NCBI GenBank assembly: GCA_902799665.1
Contig: CADCBK010000012.1
Location: forward strand, 12,431-51,425
From: an uncultured Spirochaetaceae bacterium
GTDB taxonomy: Bacteria > Spirochaetota > Spirochaetia > Treponematales > Treponemataceae
DNA: 38,995 bases
Direction of reading: 5' to 3'
Positions 7,423 to 15,360 of this stretch are shown one piece after another. Within the stretch, counting starts at the first letter, position 1; each line of letters begins with the position of its first letter. The notes below the pieces were generated by a model that saw only the letters and a list, made by a program, of their open reading frames with translations, did no database searches and was not told the origin of the DNA. A program made the position numbers and the translations under genes.

Positions 7423-7805
7423 TGTATTTGTTGGATACAAACGCGCTTATTTACATGCTCTGTTCCCCAAAAACACTTTCCAAGAAGGCGGAAGAAATTA
7501 TTTTGTCCGAAAAAGAAATGTATGTAAGCGTTGTTTCCTTATGGGAAATCGCGATAAAACAGTTTATCGGAAAATTAAAGATATCTTCCACCATAGAAGA
7601 AATAGAGAGTCTTTGCTCCAACCGGAACATTTCAATTCTTCAAATAAAGTCCGCTGAACTTGAGGAAACAAAAAAACTGCCCCCAATTCACAAAGATCCG
7701 TTTGACCGTCTTATAATTTCACAAGCAAAGAAAAACAATCTTACAATAATTACTGCAGACGCTACAATTCCCAAATACGATGTAAAAACTGTTTCAGCTC
7801 AATAA
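7422..7805 (+). CDS. PIN-domain ribonuclease toxin (VapC-like)
   Basis: 127 residues, the normal length of VapC toxins. The acidic metal-binding set is visible: D5 in YLLDTNALIY, E in SLWEIAIKQF, D in KDPFDRLIISQA and D in ITADATIPKYD. Such proteins are magnesium-dependent RNases that cleave tRNA or rRNA when freed from the antitoxin. I take the ATG at 7422, which overlaps the antitoxin stop and begins the fold at the expected strand; a start at 7401 would add seven residues that do not belong to the fold. It is the second gene of the two-gene operon; the 29 bases after it contain no clear terminator. Confidence 0.85.
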   Translation: MYLLDTNALIYMLCSPKTLSKKAEEIILSEKEMYVSVVSLWEIAIKQFIGKLKISSTIEEIESLCSNRNISILQIKSAELEETKKLPPIHKDPFDRLIISQAKKNNLTIITADATIPKYDVKTVSAQ

Positions 7806-7834
7806 CAACCAAGCGTCTTGCGTTTATCCCCTCC

Positions 7835-8698
7835 CTACCCTTCCACCCGCAGCTTCGGTATCTCCCGCTTCCAAATCTCCGCCATAAAGTCGTAGCCGGC
7901 TTGGTTGGGGTGGACGCCGTCCAAGCACATTAGGGTCTTGTAGTTTGGGTGGGCCAAAAACTCGGAGCGGATGTCTACGATTTGAACGCCAAGGGCGCGC
8001 GCGATGGCGGCGGCTTTTAGCGAAAAGAGCTCTTGGTTTTGGTAAAGGCGCATGGCGGCGGCATGTTTTAGGTATTGCAAGCAATCTCCGGCCGCCGCGC
8101 AGTCTTGGTCTTGCGAGCAATCTTCGGCCGCCGCTTTTTGGTCTTGAACACATTTTTCGTTTGCGGCGGCGCAGTTTTGGCCTTGCGCGCAATCCCCGCC
8201 CGCCTCTTTTTGGTCTTGCAAATACTTCTTGTTTATAAACCTAACAATCGCCGCCTCATCGTTTCCGATGCAAATGTTGTTAAGCCACCATTCGGGAACA
8301 AGCGGAGTGGGAATCATGATTACAGGCGTGATTTTATTTTGGCGGGCTACGGAGACGGCTTCTTCCATAAGGCGCGAAAACTCATCCAGCGGGCAGCGCT
8401 GCAAATGCTCCGCGTCGGGATTGGCGGACACCGCGCTCCAGTCGTAGTCAGAGTCGTTCGTGCCCGACTCAATGATTCCGATTTTGGCGCTGGCTCCGTT
8501 CCGCAAGCTTCTGTCCTGAGTCCTGCGAGTCTTTGTCATCCACGAGCCAAAAACGCTTTTGTTGGCCAGCTCAATTCCAAGCGCGGCGCAAGCCTGGCTT
8601 AGCGAATCTTTTTCCGTAATGTCAAAGCGCTTTGAGTCGCCGCCCGACACGACGCCTTTTAAAATAGAGTCTCCCCATGCGATAATAGAAGTCACCAT
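7835..8698 (-). CDS. SGNH/GDSL hydrolase with a repetitive insertion
   Basis: 287 residues. The block I Ser is in IIAWGDSILKG, block III Asn in IIESGTNDSDYD, and block V Asp/His in CLDGVHPNQAGYDFM, so the SGNH esterase/lipase catalytic set is intact. No signal peptide is seen, so action is probably cytoplasmic on an ester or acetylated sugar. The catalytic core is interrupted at about residues 158-210 by a Gln/Ala/Cys/Asp-rich low-complexity segment with repeated CxQxQ-CAAA-like units; family members are usually shorter, near 200-230 residues. The ATG at 8698 follows six bases after a TAAAAT -10 and has no ribosome site, so it is probably leaderless. It is divergent from the small lipoprotein gene. 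Confidence 0.8.
   Translation of the reverse strand: MVTSIIAWGDSILKGVVSGGDSKRFDITEKDSLSQACAALGIELANKSVFGSWMTKTRRTQDRSLRNGASAKIGIIESGTNDSDYDWSAVSANPDAEHLQRCPLDEFSRLMEEAVSVARQNKITPVIMIPTPLVPEWWLNNICIGNDEAAIVRFINKKYLQDQKEAGGDCAQGQNCAAANEKCVQDQKAAAEDCSQDQDCAAAGDCLQYLKHAAAMRLYQNQELFSLKAAAIARALGVQIVDIRSEFLAHPNYKTLMCLDGVHPNQAGYDFMAEIWKREIPKLRVEG
8071..8225. repeat. Imperfect in-frame repeat inside the SGNH hydrolase gene
   Basis: On the plus strand, GG(T/C)(A/C)TTGC.(A/C)GCAATC blocks followed by a GCCGCC-rich tract recur at about 8071, 8107 and 8179, giving spacings near 36 and 72 bases. The repeat length is a multiple of three and adds about 50 residues without disturbing the frame. A similar short peptide is inserted in RsmE at about 37530. 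Confidence 0.6.
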
Positions 8699-8704
8699 GC
8701 TTTG

Positions 8705-8733
8705 ATTTTAGCGCAAAGGCCCGCTCCGCGCAA
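8705..8733 (-). promoter_or_regulatory. Leaderless promoter of the SGNH hydrolase gene
   Basis: -35 TTGCGC (8728-8733), 17-base spacer, -10 TAAAAT (8705-8710), then six bases to the ATG at 8698. Confidence 0.65.
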
Positions 8734-8779
8734 CAAAAACGGCCAAGGCCGCGCGCCTCATTCGCGCCGCGCAAGCGTA

Positions 8780-8808
8780 TTGCGCAAGAGGCTTTTTTTT
8801 CGTATTAT
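8780..8808 (+). promoter_or_regulatory. Leaderless promoter of the small lipoprotein gene
   Basis: -35 TTGCGC (8780-8785), 17-base spacer, -10 TATTAT (8803-8808), then seven bases to the ATG at 8816. Confidence 0.65.
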
Positions 8809-8815
8809 AGTTTGC

Positions 8816-9214
8816 ATGAAAAACTGTCACGCGCTTTGTTCGCTTTGCGCCGCGCTTTTGTTGGCCGGCTGCGCTTCCACAACAAAACTTTATGACCTTA
8901 AGAACGAAAATTTAAGCGCGCCCGCTCAAAACGCCGTGCGCATTTGCAATACGCTCACCTGGATTTACAACACCAGCGTTGACTGGCAGGACATGAGCGA
9001 AGCGCTTGATGAAATCGGAATCACGCGCCAAGAATTGGAGACAATGCAATTCAAGGGAAACTACGAAAAGCCTTTTGGAAGAAAATTTTCAATGGCAGCC
9101 GACAGTTCCGACGACGAAAACAGCGTCTACAATCGCGCGAAAAAGCAGGCGCAAAAAATCGCCCGCCTTATGCTAAAAAATTTGCCGCCCGAAGGCGGCT
9201 CACCAGAAGAGTAA
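8816..9214 (+). CDS. Small lipoprotein, function unknown
   Basis: 132 residues. A short basic N-terminus and hydrophobic stretch end in a lipobox LLLAGC, so the protein should be lipidated at Cys and exported. The mature part is short, mostly helical and charged, with a region RICNTLTWIYNTSVDWQDMSEALDEIGI and no family I can name. The ORF can be read upstream to 8702, but those residues are basic, unrelated to a signal peptide and overlap the divergent promoter, so I start at 8816. There is no ribosome site and the -10 lies seven bases upstream. It is followed by structured repeat element E1 and converges on the SPOR gene. Confidence 0.7.
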   Translation: MKNCHALCSLCAALLLAGCASTTKLYDLKNENLSAPAQNAVRICNTLTWIYNTSVDWQDMSEALDEIGITRQELETMQFKGNYEKPFGRKFSMAADSSDDENSVYNRAKKQAQKIARLMLKNLPPEGGSPEE

Positions 9215-9219
9215 ACAAA

Positions 9220-9312
9220 TACCGCTGTTCGCGCGAGCTTGGTTGCGAGCGCGAACGTTGCGGCTTATGCGGCAATCTAGCATTCAAGTCTTGCTAGATG
9301 TTGTTTTTGCCG
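9220..9312. repeat. Structured intergenic element E1 (copy 1 of 3)
   Basis: Two adjacent hairpins. Hairpin 1 is CCGC-tg, an 8-bp stem GTTCGCGC/GCGCGAAC, then gtt-GCGG. A short CTTAT linker follows. Hairpin 2 is GCGGCAA, an inner 8-bp stem ATCTAGCA/TGCTAGAT, and a closing TTGCCGC. The fixed parts recur at 30471 and 32082, while the variable stems differ but stay paired. It lies between the convergent lipoprotein and SPOR genes and may also end transcription there. Confidence 0.7.
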
Positions 9313-9313
9313 C

Positions 9314-10105
9314 TCACATCTTTATCTCAGTAACGTAGCTCTGCGTGTCCTTAAAGAGGTCAATCTTGCAAACGCGAGTCTTCCAATATTCGGCTTCGCT
9401 CTTGGTTGTGTAAGGTCCGACGCGGACGCGGTAGAAAAGCTTGTCCTTGTTGTCCTTGTATGTAAAGACTTCCGCCGGAATCTTGTTGTCGTCAAGCGCG
9501 GCGCGGGCGCTGTCGGCGCTCTTTTTGTTTGTGAACGAAGCGGCCTGAACCCAGTACTTTGAGGAAAGGGCCGGGGCCTTGGGCGCGGGAGCTGAAACCT
9601 TCTTTTTGGGAGCGGCGCTTGAGCTTTTTGCGGGAGCGGCGGCAACAGTCTTAGACGCCTCGCTCGCTCCGGGATTTCCAGTATATATTGTAGAGGCAGT
9701 TGACTTCGCGCCGGCGTTAGAAAGCGCTTCCTGTCCGGCTCGGCTTGTGGCCGTAACGGCGCTAGATGTGTTCGCGCTCAACTCAATCGTTGTTTGGGCG
9801 GGAGCGGGAGTCGCGGCGGCAACTTGGCCGTCAACAGCGGCGCTGTCCGCGGCGGGCTCGCCGTTTTCCACGCTTTGAAAAGCCAAAGTGTTTGAATCCA
9901 AGGCGCTTGTAGAAGCCGGCGTCTCTACCGGACTAATTACAGGCTCTTCAACCTTGGCCGTAACAGGCGTTGTGTCAATCGTAGTTATAGACGCTGTCGC
10001 GGGAGCGTTTGAAGATGGCGCGTTCAACAAAAGCGCGGCTCCGATTACCACCAACAAGAATACGCCGCTGGCGGCTACAATCCACAAAGTCTTTTTCTGT
10101 TCCAT
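9314..10105 (-). CDS. SPOR-domain membrane-anchored protein
   Basis: 263 residues. There is one N-terminal transmembrane segment (about residues 8-28, LWIVAASGVFLLVVIGAALLL), a long Ala/Ser/Thr/Pro-rich linker (about 30-180), and a C-terminal SPOR domain (about 183-263: YWVQAASF, SADSARAALDD, FYRVRVGPYTTKSEAEYWK). SPOR domains bind septal peptidoglycan stripped of peptide stems. The protein therefore probably sits in the inner membrane and reaches across the periplasm to the division site. A GAGG ribosome site lies about seven bases before the ATG at 10105. It is monocistronic, between E1 and the terminator of the phosphorylase-like gene. Confidence 0.85.
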   Translation of the reverse strand: MEQKKTLWIVAASGVFLLVVIGAALLLNAPSSNAPATASITTIDTTPVTAKVEEPVISPVETPASTSALDSNTLAFQSVENGEPAADSAAVDGQVAAATPAPAQTTIELSANTSSAVTATSRAGQEALSNAGAKSTASTIYTGNPGASEASKTVAAAPAKSSSAAPKKKVSAPAPKAPALSSKYWVQAASFTNKKSADSARAALDDNKIPAEVFTYKDNKDKLFYRVRVGPYTTKSEAEYWKTRVCKIDLFKDTQSYVTEIKM

Positions 10106-10172
10106 AATTTGACCTCAAATTTTTTCTAGTCTTATACTCATATTTTCGGAATTGAAGAAAAAAACTTTAGAG

Positions 10173-10208
10173 ATAAAAAAAAGGCCGCGCCAAAACGGCA
10201 GCGGCCTT
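10173..10208 (-). terminator. Rho-independent terminator of the GH94-like gene
   Basis: On the minus strand an 8-bp stem AAGGCCGC/GCGGCCTT (arms 10201-10208 and 10181-10188) with a 12-base loop is followed by a run of T. Confidence 0.85.
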
Positions 10209-10236
10209 TATGGTCTTGCAATAACGGTGGCGGGAT

Positions 10237-13200
10237 TTACTCAAAAATCGCGGACGCAGGAATTTCGACCTTAACGCTCTTTACCTTGCCCTTTCGCTCA
10301 AACAAGTCGCGGCTCAAGTCTTCGCTCAAGCTCTCGCCAAAAGCGTTGGAGTCGACCAAGACTTTCACTTCGCCGCCGGAAGAAAGCTCGTACTCAAACG
10401 GAACTCCAAAGCGGGTGAACGAAAGCTTTCCGTCCGCGCCAAATTCCTTCTTTTGCAAGAGCGCGGGCTTGATGGAAAGCCGGCCTCCATTAATGTCCAT
10501 TCCCAACTCGCCCCAGCGCGTGATGACCTCCTCCTTGACTTGGCCGGTCATGCCGGGCTGCTTGGCGCCCTGGTTATGGGGAGTGTGAGAATAAGGGTCA
10601 ACCGGGAAGGCCCCGTAAAGTTCGGGCGTCTTGTTGAACGAAAGACCGTCGCGAATCTTGTAGTAGCGCGCGCCCAATTCTTTTGCGGCCGCGTCTCCAG
10701 CTTCCACCGCGGCAAAGAAATTTTCCTGGACCGCGAGCAAAAGCTTAGAAACCATGTGCCAGTAAATAGAGCCGATTCCCTCAAAGGCGTAGAATGTTCC
10801 GCTGCGGCCCGTGAACTTTTTGTGGTCAAAAGTTTTTTCGTAAAGCGCGGCAACCTGGTCCTTTTGCTCTTGCGGCAAGTCCGGGTAAAGGCGCGCGGCG
10901 GCATCCAGCATTACAGCGGCGTTTCTAAAGTCGGGGTTAAAGTGAACGATAGCCTTGTCAAGCGGATCGTTGTAAACAAGCGAGCCTTCGTCGGGCGCCG
11001 TGTAGCCGCGCTCCAATTCCGCCTTTAACGCCGGAATCTTTTGCGCGTCGGCTTTTAAAACGATGTTCTTTTTAACAAAGCGCGGAAGCTCCTTTGACGG
11101 ATAAAGCATGTAGGAATGCTGGCGCTTTTCGTACATCGCGCTCTTTTCCAAAGCGCAGCACAAGTCGGCGGCTTCTTTTGGACTCAGCAAGCCGCTTGAA
11201 AGAACGGCCACCTGGCCTTCGAGCATTTCCTCCAAGCAGCCGATTTCCATTCCGTCCGCGCTGACAGAAAGCGTGTTGTAGGAATGGTAAAGGCCGTCGC
11301 TTCTTTTGTTGGCCTTGATTGAATGCTCGGCGGCGGCGATAAATGCGTCAAAAGCTTGCAAGATTTCGGCCTTTGAAATGTCCAGCGTTTCTTCCAAGCG
11401 CGCGCCATTTTCGTAAAAGGCAAAGCGCTCGTTTTGGAAAGCCAAGCCGCACTTTTTTACAAAATCCTTTTTCGCCGCCGCGCCGCTCAAAGCGTTAAGG
11501 TCGGCGTTTTTGTACAGTTCCCAAATTTGGTCAAAGAAAGACTTAAGCGCCATCGGAACGGTCCAGCTTTCGTCGCTGGATTTTTCAAAGATTCCGCGAA
11601 CAAAGACCATCATTCTGCGCAAGTAGCACAAAGTCACGACGCTAAGGCCGTAGCCGGCAAGCGCGTTGTTGGCGTCGTTCCATTCGGGGCGCTGGGTGTT
11701 AAGCCAGATTCCGCCGTAAGGAACAAAGTTGGCGAGCTTGGTCAAAACCAGCTGCAAGAGCTTTGCCGCCATCGTTACAAGATAGGGGTTTCCATCTTTT
11801 CCGCAAAGCTTTGCGTCGCTACCGTATCGCTTTGTCTCAGCCAAAATTTTGTCGTTAAGCTCGCGCATAAAAGTGATTGTGTCGCGCGGATTCTTTTCGA
11901 TGTCGGAATACATTTTGATGTGGTAGGGAACGTTGGCCGCAGTGAAAAGCTTTTTGTTCAAAAGGCCCGACAGCGTTTTTGGGTCAAGCTTGTCCTGCAA
12001 TTCCAAGAGCTTTGAAAGATAAATGATTTGGTGGTCGTTCCAATAGCCGATGTTCGCCCAAGGATTGTTGGGCTCGGGGATTTCCCAGTCAAGGCCGTTC
12101 CTTGTGATGCGGTAGGGGTTAAAGCCGTCCGCAGTCGTCGCGTTAAGGAACTTGGCTATCATTCCGGTAATGTAAACCGGATAGCTCATCGCAAGCGCTT
12201 CCCAGTTTTGGAAAATGTCGCGCCAGTTTCCCTCGTAGTTCAAAATCGGCTGGCCAAGCGAGTCCTTAAGGTTGATTGAGAATTTATTCCACGGACGGCT
12301 GGGGTCGCCGTGACGGCGCGAGAACGAAAGCGGAAGGTACTCCAAGTAAAGGCGCTCCAACTGCGGGTCGCGGGTTTGGCGGATTATGCCGCCCAATTCA
12401 GAATAGTCGATTGTCTTTGGCAAGCCCAAAGCCTTCGCGTCGGCGCTCTTGGACTTGTTCCTTGTCGCGACAAAAGAGACAAAGTCGTCGCAGTTGACCG
12501 TATTGTTTTGGACAAAGACGCCGCCGCGCATAATGTTGAACATAACGTTGGCCTCGTGGTGCATGCAGGCGATTGTGTCCGCCGTGTTTTGCAAGCCGTC
12601 GGCGGCTCCGACATATTCCTCCAGCAAGGCGCGGGTGGCGTCAACGTCGGCCAAAATTTCTTTTTCCAAAGCGGCGCGATCCTTTAGCGCGGCTATCAAG
12701 CCCTCAGCTTGGCCAACTTCAAGACGCGTGTCAAAAACTTCCAGCCACTTTTCCTCCGCGCCGGCGTCAAGCGAAAGCTCCAGCTGAATGAAGCAAGAGG
12801 CGCGCTCGCCCTTAAGGACATCGTCAACCTGCAATTCCGCGCCGCGCCTGAACAAGTCGGGCGTTTTGGGCGAAAGGTAAACCTGGGCCTTTCTTGTAAA
12901 GTACGAGACGTTTGCGTAAAGCGCTTCGCTTGGCTCGGCCTTGTCGGTCAAAACCGACGACATTGAAAAAAGCGCCAAGCCCGACGGGTCAAGGTCGGTC
13001 TTTTTGTAGGCGTCAATCAAATTTGAGGTTGTGGCCTGAACGTCCATATTGGCGCAGGCGGGCATTATGTTTTGCGCGCCGTCAAGAACCTGGATTTTGC
13101 TGGCGGAAGGAGAAACGTTCTTTACCGAAGAAATTTTCACCAAGCCGTACTTGTCGCCGCTTGTCCACTCGGTTCTCCAAGCCAAGCCCAACTCCTTGTT

Positions 13201-13596
13201 GATTTCCTCAAAAATCACATGCGAGCCAGAAGCGTTCTTGTAAAGGTTCCGTTCCACCTTAAATTCCGGAGCCTCCGCGAAAGGCTCCCAAACAAAGACG
13301 CCCTTGTCGCCCTTGGCCTTTACCGCGCTAAAGCTGCCGGTAGTCGCCTTTAAGTCCAAAATCTTGTCGGCGGTGTAATAGGGAAAAATCGCGCGGTTGG
13401 CGTCCTTTCGGCCGGCGCTCAAGGCTCCGTTGGACCAAATGAAATTCCAAGCGTCGCTGGAACTTGTAATCGTCATAAAGAAGGGCGGAATGGAATCGAC
13501 GTTGGCTATTTTGTACCAAGTCTGCCCCGCAAACTTTTCGATTGAGCCAGCGGACTCTTCCGACTTCATTCCAGCGAATTCTTCAACAAAACGCAT
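10237..13596 (-). CDS. Large GH94/GH149/GH161-like glycoside phosphorylase
   Basis: 1119 residues, no signal peptide, therefore cytoplasmic. The N-terminal beta-rich part (about 1-330) and helical (alpha/alpha)6-barrel part resemble the GH94 clan. Near residue 640, RPEWNDANNAL matches the DWND catalytic-acid region of cellobiose phosphorylase. The C-terminal GSIYWHMVSKLLLAVQE, FPVDPYSHTPHNQGAKQPGMTGQ and GELGMDINGGRLSIKP blocks also fit. The length of about 1100 residues is larger than GH94 (about 800) and close to the beta-1,3-oligoglucan phosphorylases of GH149 and GH161. Expected role: phosphorolysis of a beta-linked glucan oligosaccharide to a sugar-1-phosphate. The exact family and linkage cannot be set by reading. 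AGGAG precedes the ATG at 13596 by six bases; promoter and terminator are both visible, so it is a single-gene unit. Confidence 0.65.
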   Translation of the reverse strand: MRFVEEFAGMKSEESAGSIEKFAGQTWYKIANVDSIPPFFMTITSSSDAWNFIWSNGALSAGRKDANRAIFPYYTADKILDLKATTGSFSAVKAKGDKGVFVWEPFAEAPEFKVERNLYKNASGSHVIFEEINKELGLAWRTEWTSGDKYGLVKISSVKNVSPSASKIQVLDGAQNIMPACANMDVQATTSNLIDAYKKTDLDPSGLALFSMSSVLTDKAEPSEALYANVSYFTRKAQVYLSPKTPDLFRRGAELQVDDVLKGERASCFIQLELSLDAGAEEKWLEVFDTRLEVGQAEGLIAALKDRAALEKEILADVDATRALLEEYVGAADGLQNTADTIACMHHEANVMFNIMRGGVFVQNNTVNCDDFVSFVATRNKSKSADAKALGLPKTIDYSELGGIIRQTRDPQLERLYLEYLPLSFSRRHGDPSRPWNKFSINLKDSLGQPILNYEGNWRDIFQNWEALAMSYPVYITGMIAKFLNATTADGFNPYRITRNGLDWEIPEPNNPWANIGYWNDHQIIYLSKLLELQDKLDPKTLSGLLNKKLFTAANVPYHIKMYSDIEKNPRDTITFMRELNDKILAETKRYGSDAKLCGKDGNPYLVTMAAKLLQLVLTKLANFVPYGGIWLNTQRPEWNDANNALAGYGLSVVTLCYLRRMMVFVRGIFEKSSDESWTVPMALKSFFDQIWELYKNADLNALSGAAAKKDFVKKCGLAFQNERFAFYENGARLEETLDISKAEILQAFDAFIAAAEHSIKANKRSDGLYHSYNTLSVSADGMEIGCLEEMLEGQVAVLSSGLLSPKEAADLCCALEKSAMYEKRQHSYMLYPSKELPRFVKKNIVLKADAQKIPALKAELERGYTAPDEGSLVYNDPLDKAIVHFNPDFRNAAVMLDAAARLYPDLPQEQKDQVAALYEKTFDHKKFTGRSGTFYAFEGIGSIYWHMVSKLLLAVQENFFAAVEAGDAAAKELGARYYKIRDGLSFNKTPELYGAFPVDPYSHTPHNQGAKQPGMTGQVKEEVITRWGELGMDINGGRLSIKPALLQKKEFGADGKLSFTRFGVPFEYELSSGGEVKVLVDSNAFGESLSEDLSRDLFERKGKVKSVKVEIPASAIFE

Positions 13597-13652
13597 ATAA
13601 ACTCCTAAAAGAGCGAATTATCAGGCCATTCCAACAAGGCCCCAATATTTTT

Positions 13653-13681
13653 AGAATAAGGGCGAATCAATTTTTAGTCAA
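13653..13681 (-). promoter_or_regulatory. Promoter of the GH94-like gene
   Basis: -35 TTGACT (13676-13681) and -10 TATTCT (13653-13658), 17 bases apart, with a leader of about 50 bases and an AGGAG ribosome site. Confidence 0.65.
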
Positions 13682-13835
13682 CTAGATGAACAAGGGCAAG
13701 GCCTTAAAAACGCGCAAAAAGGCGCCAAAGAATTCGTTTTTTGCCATTTTCACTAAATTTGCAGCCCCTCGGCAAGTACTATGGCAAGCGCAATATAAAT
13801 GCAATAACAAAAAATGCTCCCAGTTGCGTTTTTTG

Positions 13836-13864
13836 TTGAACATATCGCCGTTTTGCGCTAGAAT
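13836..13864 (+). promoter_or_regulatory. Leaderless promoter of the PilZ gene
   Basis: -35 TTGAAC (13836-13841), 17-base spacer, -10 TAGAAT (13859-13864), six bases before the ATG at 13871. The rest of the gap from 13682 shows no gene or repeat. Confidence 0.65.
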
Positions 13865-13870
13865 TATCGC

Positions 13871-14254
13871 ATGCGAGCGAAATCGCGTCAGGATCCAAGG
13901 TTTGAAGTTTTGGGCCGGGTGCAGTGCCAGGAGATTTCCGCGCTTCCGGGAAACCTCATCGACATCAGCGCCCACGGCTGCAAAGTCTTTTATTCGGTTC
14001 CGGTGACGATACACCTTGAGGACGACTATACTCTCTTGATCCAAGTGGCCGAAAGCTCCACCGCGGACTTCACCTTGATTTGCCATCCAGTTTGGGCCAA
14101 CGAAGATTCAGGCCAAACGGTCTTGGGCATGACAATCCTCCGTTCCCCCGACTCTGAACGGCTAAAGGCCTTTGTCGAATCCTTGGAAAAAAAGCACGCC
14201 AAGGAAGAAGGCGGCCAAAGCCAAATCGTGGACTCACAATGTCAATTTATATAG
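13871..14254 (+). CDS. PilZ-domain c-di-GMP-binding protein
   Basis: 127 residues, essentially a single PilZ domain. The c-di-GMP signature is complete: RQDPR (R6 and R10, the RxxxR motif) and DISAHGCKV (D31, S33, G36; the D/N-x-S-x-x-G motif) leading into the beta barrel. It would act as a soluble receptor that changes partner activity when c-di-GMP rises; in spirochaetes such proteins affect motility. Its 3' end overlaps the rlmM-like start by 16 bases, so the two are coupled. The start is placed at the ATG after a well-formed promoter with only six intervening bases and no ribosome site. The tail after about residue 105 is hydrophilic. Confidence 0.85.
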   Translation: MRAKSRQDPRFEVLGRVQCQEISALPGNLIDISAHGCKVFYSVPVTIHLEDDYTLLIQVAESSTADFTLICHPVWANEDSGQTVLGMTILRSPDSERLKAFVESLEKKHAKEEGGQSQIVDSQCQFI

Positions 14255-15201
14255 AAGAAAGCGAAGGAATCGCCTTTTTGGCCTTTGAAGGCTGCGAGCC
14301 TTTTTTGGAGGCGGAACTTTCGGAGCGCTTTAACCTAAGCCTAGAGCCGGAACGCTACGGCCGCCTCTTTTATTTTAAGGACTACCCCAAAGATTTGCCG
14401 GACCCCTGGTTCGCCCAGTGCGTTATGCGAAAGCCCTTTTTTTTGCATTTTGACTCCATAGGCCAGGCGGCGGCGGAACTTAAGAAAATCCAGCGCAACT
14501 GGGCTCCGGCGCAGTACCAGCTTTTTAGGCGCGCGGCCCTGGTTCAAGAAAAGCTTCCATACATCAACCTAAAAGACAGGACCTTTCCGGCAAAGGTTCC
14601 CCAAACGCCGATGGGCCTTTACTGTTTGACCGAACAAAAGCAGATTTTGGCCAGCGCCCAAACCTCAAGCTTTTTGCCGGCCGGAAAGATTTCATTCGTG
14701 GAAGACCACGTAAACCCGCCCAGCCGCGCTTACCTAAAGGTTCAAGAAAGCCTTACTTTGGCGGGCCTTTTTTTTGGGGCGGAACTTCCCAAGGCCGGCC
14801 AAAAATGCTTTGAGGCCGGCGCCTGTCCAGGCGGCTGGACTTGGGTTTTGGCGGGCTTGGGCGCCAGCGTCCTGGCCGTGGACCGTTCCCCCTTGGACGA
14901 GCGCCTTATGAAAAACCCGCTCGTCACCTTCCAAGCCCACGACGCCTTTACCCTGGCCCCGGAAGACATCGGCCCCTGCGACTGGGTCTTTAGCGATGTA
15001 ATCTGCTACCCCGACCGCCTTTACGAATGGGCCCAAAAGTGGCTTTCAAGCGGCCTTTGCAAAAACATGATTTGCACGATAAAAATGCAAGGCGGAATCG
15101 ACTGGGCCGCCGCCCAAAAGTTCGCCGACATCCCCTCAAGCCGCGTCGTCCACCTAAACTACAACAAGCACGAGCTTACCTGGATTCATTGCCAACCTTG
15201 A
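14239..15201 (+). CDS. rlmM: RlmM-like 23S rRNA 2'-O-ribose methyltransferase
   Basis: 320 residues; E. coli RlmM (C2498 methylation of 23S rRNA) is somewhat longer. The N-terminal part resembles the THUMP-containing region. The C-terminal FtsJ/RrmJ-type methyltransferase shows the SAM loop FEAGACPGGWTWVLAGLGA, the acidic strand LAVDRSPLDERL, the catalytic Asp region WVFSDVICYPDRLYEW and Lys in CTIKMQGGID. It is probably a cytoplasmic rRNA-modifying enzyme. It is translated from a start inside the PilZ gene, so expression is tied to that gene; a PilZ partner for an rRNA methylase is unusual. No terminator is visible after it, and the next promoter begins at its stop. Confidence 0.75.
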   Translation: MSIYIEESEGIAFLAFEGCEPFLEAELSERFNLSLEPERYGRLFYFKDYPKDLPDPWFAQCVMRKPFFLHFDSIGQAAAELKKIQRNWAPAQYQLFRRAALVQEKLPYINLKDRTFPAKVPQTPMGLYCLTEQKQILASAQTSSFLPAGKISFVEDHVNPPSRAYLKVQESLTLAGLFFGAELPKAGQKCFEAGACPGGWTWVLAGLGASVLAVDRSPLDERLMKNPLVTFQAHDAFTLAPEDIGPCDWVFSDVICYPDRLYEWAQKWLSSGLCKNMICTIKMQGGIDWAAAQKFADIPSSRVVHLNYNKHELTWIHCQP

Positions 15202-15230
15202 CACTTTTTGCTTTTTTGTCATAATACCCC

Positions 15231-15259
15231 TTGACAAAGGCCCCCTCATTTTATACGAT
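15231..15259 (+). promoter_or_regulatory. Promoter of the four-gene envelope operon
   Basis: -35 TTGACA (15231-15236) and -10 TACGAT (15254-15259), 17 bases apart. A second TTGACA at 15198-15203 with CATAAT 16 bases on may be an additional start. The leader is about 137 bases, long for this window. Confidence 0.6.
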
Positions 15260-15328
15260 ATAATAGGTTTTTAAAACTTTTGGGATGGGAAAAGGGTCTA
15301 ATTAGCAGGATTTTCTATTTTTCGCCTT

Positions 15329-15360
15329 GGCGCAACAACAGGCTGAACAATAGCCGCGCC
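15329..15360 (+). promoter_or_regulatory. Hairpin in the 5' leader of the envelope operon
   Basis: GGCGC (15329-15333) pairs with GCGCC (15356-15360), enclosing GGCT (15341-15344) with AGCC (15352-15355), 26 bases before the AAGGA ribosome site. It does not match a riboswitch class I know; it could be a stability or attenuation element. Confidence 0.35.

Noticed and set aside
8702..8815. N-terminal extension of the small lipoprotein
   Set aside because: It would place the signal peptide internally and would translate the promoter and the divergent gene's upstream region.
13682..14086. 134-residue minus-strand ORF over the PilZ promoter and gene
   Set aside because: It is antisense to the complete PilZ motif and crosses a well-formed promoter; no ribosome site or domain.
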